This document shows, piece by piece, positions 33,115 through 39,869 of a DNA stretch of 43,192 nucleotides. The stretch comes from Eggerthellaceae bacterium (GTDB lineage: Bacteria > Actinomycetota > Coriobacteriia > Coriobacteriales > Eggerthellaceae), in contig JAFRJC010000090.1 of the NCBI GenBank assembly GCA_017432445.1, positions 1-43,192 of the forward strand. Direction: 5' to 3'. Both the position numbers and the translations under genes were made by a program. Below the pieces are notes generated by a model. That model was not told where the DNA came from. It searched no databases and was given only the letters and a program-made list of their open reading frames with translations. The stretch's first letter is position 1; each line of letters opens with the position of its first letter.

Positions 33115-33417
33115 ATGGATATAAAGACGACTGTCGATGGGAGCAAGGCAACTATCGCGCTGGCTGGAAAGTTGACCGTGCAGTCCTCTCCGGATTTGGA
33201 TGCGGCAACAAAGAGCCTGCCCAATCGCGTCTGCGACCTCGACATCGATCTGGCGGATGTGAGCTATATCGCGTCGGCGGGGCTTCGCGTGTTGGTGGCC
33301 ACCGACAAGTTCGCAGTAAAACGCGGCGGATTGATGCGTCTTCTGCACCCGCGTGACGAAGTATGGGAAGTCATGGAGATGTCGGGACTTTCCGAGGTGT
33401 TTGCCATCGAGCGGTAA
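33115..33417 (+). CDS. STAS-domain protein (anti-sigma factor antagonist type)
   Basis: A 100-residue STAS protein whose start lies 4 bases after the exporter stop. It has the central DVSYIASAGLRVL motif, where S54 occupies the phosphorylation site of SpoIIAA-like anti-anti-sigma factors. It has the right size for that group. These proteins usually bind a serine kinase that inhibits a sigma factor; no such kinase is encoded in the window. With an ECF sigma at the start of the same operon, a regulatory loop is possible but unproven. Confidence 0.85.
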   Translation: MDIKTTVDGSKATIALAGKLTVQSSPDLDAATKSLPNRVCDLDIDLADVSYIASAGLRVLVATDKFAVKRGGLMRLLHPRDEVWEVMEMSGLSEVFAIER

Positions 33418-33425
33418 GCTCCAAC

Positions 33426-33459
33426 AGGCCATGCTCTACCACCTGGCACATGCTGGCCT
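33426..33459 (+). terminator. Hairpin after peptide-export operon
   Basis: AGGCCA (33426-33431) and TGGCCT (33454-33459) can pair around a 22-base loop, shortly after the STAS stop codon. It is weak and lacks a U tract. Confidence 0.3.
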
Positions 33460-33466
33460 CGTCAAG

Positions 33467-33500
33467 TGATACAGAGACGTCGAAGGTTTTGTATCATAAT
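33467..33500 (+). promoter_or_regulatory. Promoter with inverted repeat before CNCDAC protein
   Basis: TGATACA (33467-33473) and TGTATCA (33490-33496) are exact inverted repeats separated by 16 bases; a CATAAT box (33495-33500) overlaps the right arm. The arrangement suggests a repressible promoter for the gene at 33537. Confidence 0.4.
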
Positions 33501-33536
33501 AGTGTGTGTGGAAACGTCGATTGAGGAGGTTCGCAT

Positions 33537-33905
33537 ATGGAGAAGGAACTGTTCGATTACGTGGCAGAGCGCGTAGATGTTTTGTCGGTATCGGGTGCCA
33601 GCACGCAGGTCACCAAAGACGCGGCCCTTGCTTGGAAGGAAGCTGTCGCCGCCGATAGCAGCGACGCCGCCGTCGAAGACGCCACGGCCAAACTGCTCGA
33701 CATCCTCGAAGGGCGTCCGACCACAATTGACGGCGTCATCGCCTTTGCGCAAGGTCCGGCGGCGAGCATGTTTGGCGAAGAGGCGGCTGCGAAGATGCTC
33801 GAAGAGCAGTTGAAGCGCAAGGAAGAAGGCGCGAAGTACTGCAACTGCGACGCTTGCACCGCTGCATCCGAACTTCTCGCGAAGTTTGGTCGGATTGAGC
33901 TGTAA
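33537..33905 (+). CDS. Small CNCDAC-motif protein of unknown function
   Basis: A 122-residue soluble, alpha-helical protein with a strong ribosome-binding site (GAGGAGG, about 33523-33529). The C-terminal third contains YCNCDACTAA (about residues 101-110), a CxCxxC cluster that could bind a metal or be redox active. I recall similar small proteins in Coriobacteriia that are sometimes labelled Hsp90-like chaperones, but nothing in the sequence supports that. Monocistronic: it has its own promoter region and a strong terminator 50 bases downstream. Confidence 0.8.
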   Translation: MEKELFDYVAERVDVLSVSGASTQVTKDAALAWKEAVAADSSDAAVEDATAKLLDILEGRPTTIDGVIAFAQGPAASMFGEEAAAKMLEEQLKRKEEGAKYCNCDACTAASELLAKFGRIEL

Positions 33906-33954
33906 CGCGCCTTTTCCCAAGATTTGCAACGCTGCAATTACGAACTCAGCACAT

Positions 33955-34004
33955 GACCCCCGCGAAGCGCTTTGCCCGATTGCGCCGCTTCGCGGGGGTC
34001 TTTT
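33955..34004 (+). terminator. Strong rho-independent terminator
   Basis: GACCCCCGCGAAGCG (33955-33969) pairs perfectly with CGCTTCGCGGGGGTC (33986-34000), a 15-bp stem, followed by TTTT. It closes the small-protein gene. Confidence 0.85.
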
Positions 34005-34121
34005 GCCTTCGGCCGATTGCGACGAAAGTGACCATCAAGTAGCAATACCGCCCTTTCCTCGTTCCCGCCAATAGAATGAGCGCAGCATCGTTTAACCCAT
34101 CGGCGTTCGAGGGAGGGGCAG

Positions 34122-35045
34122 ATGGAAGGTGGCATGAGCCAGGACCTGCAAGAAATCGCAGAAGGTGCGTCGATTTCTGAATGGCCTCTGAAAAACAGGA
34201 TCATAGCGAGTGTCGTACTTGCCATCGTGGCGGTTTTGTCCGCGTTCCTCCTGTCGGGAATCTTTTCGTCGCCCGATGCTTATTCGAAGACCATAGAGTC
34301 GCTCGACAGCAAGAAGGCCACCGTGCTTGCGCTCACCGCTGCATCCACGGGCGCCTCGGCTGCGCTTTCGGCGATTCCCGATGACACGTGCACGCCCCTC
34401 GCGGAGAGGCTTGCCGACCTCAGCGGCGATTTCCTTGTGATACTCACGGCAATCTATCTGGAGAAATACCTTCTCACCACGTTCGGTTTCGCGACGTTTG
34501 CCATCCTGATACCAGCAAGTTGCATACTGACAATCGGTGCGCTCCTCATACGCAGGAGGCCCGGCCTCAGACGGCCGCTCGCGCGTCTCGCCGAGAAGCT
34601 GGCGCTTCTCGGGGTTGCGCTCGTCTTGACGGTTCCCGTCAGCGTGCTGGTCTCCGACAAGATTGAGGCCACTTACGAGGATTCGATCAGCAACACCATA
34701 CAAGCTGCCCAGATCACAGCAGAGGCAGCGGAGGATACGAGTGAAGAGGCCAAGCGCGACGAGGCGACGAACATCCTCGAGTTCTTCCAGCAACGCGTGG
34801 AGGACTTGGCCAATGCCGCAGGAAGCGCTGCTGGCGCGCTGGGCGATGCGCTCGAGTGGGTTCAGAACATGATCGGCAATTTCATCGAGGCTGTCGCGGT
34901 GATGATCGTGATTTCGTGCATCATACCGATTCTCGTGCTCGTTTTCTTCCTTTGGATAGTCAAGCTCATCCTTGGCGTGAACGTCGAGGTCCCGATGGGG
35001 ATGCTGCGCCCCGGAGCCGTCAGCCGCATGGTCAGGAGGGGGTGA
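34122..35045 (+). CDS. Membrane protein of unknown function
   Basis: A 307-residue protein with about four membrane segments (about residues 28-48, 110-140, 158-178, 258-290). It has an outside region after the first segment, and a long acidic helical segment (ISNTIQAAQITAEAAEDTSEEAKRDEATN, about 190-250) before the last membrane stretch that may be a coiled coil. The start at ATG 34122 has GAGGGAGGGG upstream. A TAGAAT box (34072-34077) could be its -10. No family with known role is recognised; similar proteins have carried misleading enzyme names in databases. Confidence 0.8.
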   Translation: MEGGMSQDLQEIAEGASISEWPLKNRIIASVVLAIVAVLSAFLLSGIFSSPDAYSKTIESLDSKKATVLALTAASTGASAALSAIPDDTCTPLAERLADLSGDFLVILTAIYLEKYLLTTFGFATFAILIPASCILTIGALLIRRRPGLRRPLARLAEKLALLGVALVLTVPVSVLVSDKIEATYEDSISNTIQAAQITAEAAEDTSEEAKRDEATNILEFFQQRVEDLANAAGSAAGALGDALEWVQNMIGNFIEAVAVMIVISCIIPILVLVFFLWIVKLILGVNVEVPMGMLRPGAVSRMVRRG

Positions 35046-35156
35046 GGACGCGCAGTTCGGTCTTGCCTTGATCTCTGAGCTGTATCATAGTTGAGCAATG
35101 CGCGCGAAGGCGGCATGCATGTTTCTTCAGCGTGCGTCATATCGAAAGGGCGGGAG

Positions 35157-35444
35157 ATGCTGACCTACAGGCAAAAGCACGAACAGGCTAATCGCGAGGC
35201 AATCGCCACAATCGTGGCATTGGTCGTGACGATTGTCGTCTGGATCGTATGCGGATTCGGTCTTTCGGGGCTTGATGTCACGCTGTTCCACACGCCTCTG
35301 TGGGTCATCGGCGGAACGGTCGGAACCTGGATATGCTCTATTGTCGTCGTGGTGGTGCTTGCAAAAAGGTTCTTCGTTGGGTTCGATCTTGACGAAGACG
35401 ACGATTCGACCAGCTTGGAGGCGAAGGGGGAGGAGCATGCATAG
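35157..35444 (+). CDS. YhdT family membrane protein
   Basis: A 95-residue protein with two membrane segments (about 15-37 and 48-72) and an acidic C-terminal tail. The motif WIVCGFGL…PLWVIGGTVGTWICSIV matches the YhdT (DUF997) family, almost always encoded next to the sodium/pantothenate symporter PanF, as here. The start at ATG 35157 is close to GGGCGGGAG; the in-frame ATG 35115 is an alternative. A possible promoter is TTGCCT (35063-35068) with CATAGT (35086-35091), 17 bases apart. The gene overlaps the start of panF by 8 bases. Confidence 0.82.
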   Translation: MLTYRQKHEQANREAIATIVALVVTIVVWIVCGFGLSGLDVTLFHTPLWVIGGTVGTWICSIVVVVVLAKRFFVGFDLDEDDDSTSLEAKGEEHA

Positions 35445-36930
35445 CATCGCAATCGCAGGCTTGCTTCCCGTCGCGGTTTTTCTCGTCGTAGCGCTTGTCG
35501 TCGCCGTTTTGGCACGCCGTCAGGCAGCGGCGGGAGGTGGCGGCTTCGTCACCGAGTACTTCATCGGCAACCGCAGCCTGGGCGGGTTCGTGCTGGCTAT
35601 GACCACCATCGCCACGTACGGCAGCGTCTCGAGCTTCGTGGGCGGACCGGGCCAGGCATGGTCGATCGGCTGGGGCTGGGTGTACATGGCGACCGTCCAA
35701 GTGACGGCACTGTTTCTGCTGTACGGCATCCTCGGCAAGAAGATGGCGCTCGTCAGCCGCAAGCTCGGCGCGGTTACCGTAATCGACGTCATCCGCGAGC
35801 GCTACCAATCTAACGCGCTCGCCGTGCTGTCGGCCGCCATCCTTGTCATCTTCTTCGCAACGACGATGATTGCCCAGTTCGTAGGCGGCGCGAAACTGTT
35901 CGAGGCGGTTACGGGCTACAGCTATGTCACAGGCCTTGCCATCTTCGGCATCGCGGCCATCCTGTTCACGACCATCGGCGGTTTCCGGGGTGTGGCGTTC
36001 ACGGATGCGCTGTGCGGCATCGCCATGATACTCGGCATCGTCGTGTTGGCAGGCGGCATCCTTTCCGCAGGCGGCGGTTACGCCAACATCATGGACACGA
36101 TCGCAACGAACCATCCCGAGATGATGGAACCTCTTTCGGGCGGCAACATGCCCATAGGCCTGTACTTCACGCAGTGGCTGCTCGTCGGCGTGTTCACGTT
36201 CTGCCTGCCGCAAAGCGTCGTGCGCACTATGAGCTACAAGGACACGAAATCGCTTCATTCCGCCATGATCTGGGGCACGGTAATATGCGGTGCCATGATG
36301 ATCGGCGTCACCGCGCTCGGAGTTCTCTCGGCCGGCGTGCTCACGGGCGATCTGGCCGATTATGGTGGCAGCGTCGACAACATCATACCTACAGCCATCG
36401 TGACCACATTACCGCCCTGGCTTGCTGGCATCGCCATCATCGGGCCCATCGCCGCATCCATCTCCACGGTATCCAGCCTGCTCATCGCGAGCTCGTCGGC
36501 AATCGTCAAGGATCTGTGGCTGCACCATGTTCAGGCGAAGGGCCAGCGCGCTCCCGAGAAGGCAGTCGTGAGCGCAAGCCAGATCATCACGTTCGTCGTC
36601 GGTGCGGTCGTGTTCGCTCTTGCCGTCGTGCCGCCCGATGTCATCTGGAAGATCAACATGTTCGCGTTCGGCGGCCTGGAGACGGCGTTTTGCTGGGTGC
36701 TCGTGGGCGGGCTGTTCTGGAAGAGGGCGAATGCCGCAGGGGCGCTCCTGTCGATGGGCGGCGGTACGCTCGCATATTGCGTGACCATGGCTCTGGGCTT
36801 CAAGATCGCGGGGCTTCATCAGATCACGATTGGCATTACGGTTGCGCTCGTTCTCATGGTCGTCGGTTCCTTGGCGGCTAAGCCAATGGACAAGCCTGTG
36901 CTCGAGGCGTTCTTCCCAGATAGCGAGTAA
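35437..36930 (+). CDS. panF: Sodium/pantothenate symporter PanF
   Basis: A 497-residue sodium:solute symporter (SSS family) with about 13 membrane segments. The family signature is visible in FVTEYFIGNRSLGGFVLAMTTIATYGSVSSFVGGPGQAW, and later GPIAASISTVSSLLIASSSAIVKDL. Together with the upstream YhdT gene this identifies pantothenate uptake rather than another sodium symporter. It brings vitamin B5 into the cell for coenzyme A synthesis. ATG 35437 has GGAGGAG directly upstream and overlaps the yhdT end (ATGCATAG). A weak hairpin (AGGGA/TCCCT, 36939-36953) follows the stop codon. Confidence 0.9.
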   Translation: MHSIAIAGLLPVAVFLVVALVVAVLARRQAAAGGGGFVTEYFIGNRSLGGFVLAMTTIATYGSVSSFVGGPGQAWSIGWGWVYMATVQVTALFLLYGILGKKMALVSRKLGAVTVIDVIRERYQSNALAVLSAAILVIFFATTMIAQFVGGAKLFEAVTGYSYVTGLAIFGIAAILFTTIGGFRGVAFTDALCGIAMILGIVVLAGGILSAGGGYANIMDTIATNHPEMMEPLSGGNMPIGLYFTQWLLVGVFTFCLPQSVVRTMSYKDTKSLHSAMIWGTVICGAMMIGVTALGVLSAGVLTGDLADYGGSVDNIIPTAIVTTLPPWLAGIAIIGPIAASISTVSSLLIASSSAIVKDLWLHHVQAKGQRAPEKAVVSASQIITFVVGAVVFALAVVPPDVIWKINMFAFGGLETAFCWVLVGGLFWKRANAAGALLSMGGGTLAYCVTMALGFKIAGLHQITIGITVALVLMVVGSLAAKPMDKPVLEAFFPDSE

Positions 36931-37037
36931 AGCCTAACAGGGACCTGTTCCCTTACCAGATTCTCGCTGCGATTGCGACGAACCAAAACTCATCGTGTGC
37001 GAACTGTCGAATCAGGCGCAGCGCGTGTTTGCTCGCA

Positions 37038-37043
37038 TATAAT
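37038..37043 (+). promoter_or_regulatory. -10 box of ribF
   Basis: A perfect TATAAT lies 78 bases before the ribF start. A recognisable -35 is missing at 17 bases. Confidence 0.4.
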
Positions 37044-37120
37044 TGACGGGTAATTCGGCTGGGCCAGAGGGGAGCTTTCCTTCTGGTCCGGTTTTGCCAT
37101 TGGCTGGAACGGAACGGAAT

Positions 37121-38038
37121 ATGACGCTCTACATCGTCGACAATACGTTTGATCGAAGGCTTTTCACCGGCTCTTCGTGTGCATTCGGCGTATTCGATGG
37201 GCTTCACACAGGCCATCAGTACCTCATTGACCAGGCAATCGGCACGAGAGCGTCTGGGACGCGCGTCATTGCCATCACGTTCGACATCGATCCCGATGAG
37301 GTGTTTCATCCCAACCGTCTCAAGAAGCTCATGCGAAACGCCGACCGGCTTGCGGCGCTCGAGGCATCGGGCGTTGACGACGTGGTCGTGTTCCCGTTTA
37401 CAGAAGAGCTCTTCTCCAAGCAGCCCATGGAGTTCCTCGAGAGCGCCTTTTCGAATGGCGCGCCTGCGCATCTGCACGTCGGCGAGGATTTCCGCTTCGG
37501 CGCGCGGGCTGCTGGGACCGTTGAAACGCTGTTGGAATGGGGAAGCGGCTCGGGTTGTCAGATCCATCCGCATCATTTGGTAAGCGCCGACGGCGCGCCG
37601 ATTACCGCCACGCGCATCCGTTTGCTGCTGCTCGACTGCAAGCTCGACGAGGCCACCAGGCTGCTCGGGCATCCTTACACGCTTCGCGAAACGGTGCACC
37701 GCGGGCGCGGCGAAGGGGCAGACTTCGGTTTCGCAACGGCGAATCTGAAGGTTAAACCACATGATCGCGTACTCGGCGAAGGCGTGTACGCGGCGTATGC
37801 AACCGTTGACGGCAAGCGCTACAAGGCCGCCGTTTCCGTAGGCGTTTCGCCAACGTTCGAGGCCACGTCAACGGCTGATATGGAAGCGCACATCCTTGAT
37901 TTCGAGGGCGATCTCGTCGGCCGGGATGTCACCATAGAGTTCGTGAAATTTCTGCGTCCCATGATCAAGTTCGATTCGACTGAGGAGCTCATCGCCACCG
38001 TCATGGGCAATATCCAGTGGGTGCGCGACAATCTGTAG
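37121..38038 (+). CDS. ribF: Bifunctional riboflavin kinase / FAD synthetase
   Basis: A 305-residue cytoplasmic enzyme. The N-terminal adenylyltransferase half has FGVFDGLHTGHQYLI (the HxGH motif), a KK segment (NRLKKLMRN) and HVGEDFRFGARAAGTVE. The C-terminal riboflavin-kinase half starts around residue 185 (GHPYTLRETVHRGRGEGADFGFATANL) and includes YAAYATVDGKRYKAAVSVGVSPTF and MEAHILDFEGDLVGRDVTIEFVKFLRPMIKF. It converts riboflavin to FMN and then FAD. The start at ATG 37121 follows GGAACGGAA; the in-frame TTG at 37043 would overlap the -10 box. The next gene follows 23 bases later. Confidence 0.93.
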   Translation: MTLYIVDNTFDRRLFTGSSCAFGVFDGLHTGHQYLIDQAIGTRASGTRVIAITFDIDPDEVFHPNRLKKLMRNADRLAALEASGVDDVVVFPFTEELFSKQPMEFLESAFSNGAPAHLHVGEDFRFGARAAGTVETLLEWGSGSGCQIHPHHLVSADGAPITATRIRLLLLDCKLDEATRLLGHPYTLRETVHRGRGEGADFGFATANLKVKPHDRVLGEGVYAAYATVDGKRYKAAVSVGVSPTFEATSTADMEAHILDFEGDLVGRDVTIEFVKFLRPMIKFDSTEELIATVMGNIQWVRDNL

Positions 38039-38061
38039 AAGAAACAGTACGGGAGGCTGGC

Positions 38062-39279
38062 ATGCCCGATAGGCAAGAACCTGTGAAGATTATCCTCGTG
38101 ACTGGTTACCTCGGTGCGGGCAAGACGACGTTGCTCAACCATATACTCGCTAATGACCGCAATCTGCGCGCTGCGATCATCGTCAACGATATCGGCGAGG
38201 TGAACATCGACGAGAGCCTCATCCGCGAAGGGGGTTTCTCGCAGGCTGACAGCATCATCCCGCTCACCAACGGTTGCATATGCTGCACGCTGGCAGATGA
38301 TCTAGCCGAACAGCTCGGCGGCATCGCCGATACGGGAGATTTTGATTACATTGTCATCGAGGCTTCGGGGATTTGCGAGCCAATGCCCATTGCCTATACG
38401 ATCTCGGAGTTCTGCATCGATTCATCTGAGGCCGCCGCGCCTCTCGCGCTCGACAACATCGTGACCGTTGTCGACTGCGCGCGCATGATCGACGAGTTCG
38501 ACGGCGGCAAGCGGCTTTTTGCCGAGGATCTTGAGGAGGACGATGTCGAGAGCCTGCTCGTCGAGCAGATCGAGTTTTGTTCGACCATCATCCTGAACAA
38601 GACCGACCTCATCACGGAGGAGCAGCTCGGCGAGGTGAAAGCCATTGTGCGCAGTCTGCAAAAAGACGCGGTGATGATAGAGGCTCAACGTGGTGACGTG
38701 CCGCTCGAAGAGCTGCTCGACACGGGCCGCTTCGATTTCGACGCCGTCTTCGAGTCGGCGACATGGCTCGACATCTTGACGCAGGCGATGCAAGAGAGCG
38801 AGAGCCCCGAAGATCTCGAGCATGACCACGAGCATGACCATGACCATGACCATGACCACGAGCATGAGCACGTCCATGGTCATGGGCACCATCATCACGG
38901 TGACGACGAGCTCGAGTACGGATTCTCCTCGTTCGTATATGACCGGCGAGCTCCTTTCGACCTTGACAAATTCGCGGAATTTGCCGGCGCCTGGCCTGAC
39001 TCGATCATCCGCACGAAGGGCATGGTGTGGGTAAGCGAACAGCCTGACGTGTGCTATCTGCTCGAGCAAGCAGGCACGCAGCGCTCGTTCATCGACAACG
39101 GCCCGTTCGTGGCATCGCTTCCCGCCGACGAACAGGCTCGAGTGCTTGAGGAGAACCCCGGCATCCTCAACCGATGGGACGAGAAGTGCGGCGACCGTCA
39201 GATACTGCTCGTGTTCATCGGCCGCAACATGGACCGCGCAGATATAGAGGCGCGTCTCGATGCTTGCCTTGTTGGTTAA
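38062..39279 (+). CDS. COG0523 (CobW/YjiA/ZNG1-like) metallochaperone GTPase
   Basis: A 405-residue P-loop GTPase. It has Walker A GYLGAGKTT (about residues 15-23), the metal-binding GCICC motif (about 71-75), IEASGICEP, and the specificity motif NKTD. Residues about 252-285 form a His/Asp/Glu-rich tract built from simple CATGAC repeats, which could hold zinc or nickel. The C-terminal CobW_C domain follows (FSSFVYDRRAPFDLDKF). COG0523 proteins deliver metals, often zinc under starvation. GGGAGG lies before ATG 38062. It may be cotranscribed with ribF, and the next gene encodes a deformylase-like metalloenzyme. Confidence 0.88.
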   Translation: MPDRQEPVKIILVTGYLGAGKTTLLNHILANDRNLRAAIIVNDIGEVNIDESLIREGGFSQADSIIPLTNGCICCTLADDLAEQLGGIADTGDFDYIVIEASGICEPMPIAYTISEFCIDSSEAAAPLALDNIVTVVDCARMIDEFDGGKRLFAEDLEEDDVESLLVEQIEFCSTIILNKTDLITEEQLGEVKAIVRSLQKDAVMIEAQRGDVPLEELLDTGRFDFDAVFESATWLDILTQAMQESESPEDLEHDHEHDHDHDHDHEHEHVHGHGHHHHGDDELEYGFSSFVYDRRAPFDLDKFAEFAGAWPDSIIRTKGMVWVSEQPDVCYLLEQAGTQRSFIDNGPFVASLPADEQARVLEENPGILNRWDEKCGDRQILLVFIGRNMDRADIEARLDACLVG

Positions 39280-39335
39280 CCGTTCCTTCGGATTGCACCA
39301 GGAAATCATTCCTCTAGTTGCGTTACCATAGGTTC

Positions 39336-39749
39336 ATGATCAGGCCGATAATGACAAAACAATTCTTCTTGCGTCAGCTAAGTGAGCCTGCGGTTGAGGC
39401 TGACCTGCCTATTGCACGTGATTTGGCTGACACGCTGGCTGCTAATCTCGGCGGATGCATCGGCATGGCGGCAAACATGATAGGTGAGCGTAAACGCATC
39501 ATAGCCTTCGTGGACGGCTCTGGCGAAATCAACGTGATGATCAATCCCGAGATAACCTCTGCGGAAAACGAATACCTCGCCGAAGAGGGTTGTCTGTCAT
39601 TGCCGGGAAAACGCGAGGCCAAGCGTTTCAGGCGCATTGAAATGCGCTGGCAAGACGAGGAGATGCAGCCCCAATCGGGCTCGTTCGAAGGCTGGGTTGC
39701 TCAAGTCATCCAACATGAGGTCGACCACTGCAACGGCGTGCTCATCTAG
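39336..39749 (+). CDS. def: Peptide deformylase-like metalloenzyme
   Basis: A ~137-residue protein. The three deformylase motifs are recognisable: GCIGMAANMIG (motif I; the usual Gln is replaced by Asn), EEGCLSLPG (motif II with the metal-binding Cys), and QHEVDHCNGVLI (motif III, HExDH). The enzyme would remove the formyl group from new proteins. It is short and lacks a C-terminal extension, as in Gram-positive type II-like or shortened members. The motif-I change means its activity should be treated as unproven. The start could be ATG 39336 (possibly leaderless from TACCAT at 39324) or ATG 39351. Confidence 0.75.
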   Translation: MIRPIMTKQFFLRQLSEPAVEADLPIARDLADTLAANLGGCIGMAANMIGERKRIIAFVDGSGEINVMINPEITSAENEYLAEEGCLSLPGKREAKRFRRIEMRWQDEEMQPQSGSFEGWVAQVIQHEVDHCNGVLI

Positions 39750-39819
39750 CTTGGAATCACGTTCTGTGAGGTCGCGTTTTGCGGCGATGAGCAAGGTTTT
39801 CCCAGAGAAAAAACTCCGT

Positions 39820-39840
39820 TTCGGGTACTATATGCCCGAA
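39820..39840 (+). promoter_or_regulatory. Dyad around -10 of C39-like peptidase gene
   Basis: TTCGGG (39820-39825) and CCCGAA (39835-39840) flank a TACTAT box (39826-39831), an arrangement typical of a repressor site on a promoter, 30 bases before the peptidase start codon. Confidence 0.4.
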
Positions 39841-39869
39841 CGGCGTAATCAGCGTATTCTGGAGCCGAG

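Noticed and set aside
31458..33245. 595-codon open frame antisense to the second NHLM ABC gene
   Set aside because: Shadow frame; the plus-strand product has complete ABC motifs.
38821..38895. CATGAC-type simple repeat
   Set aside because: Not a CRISPR or intergenic repeat; it encodes the His-rich tract of the COG0523 GTPase.
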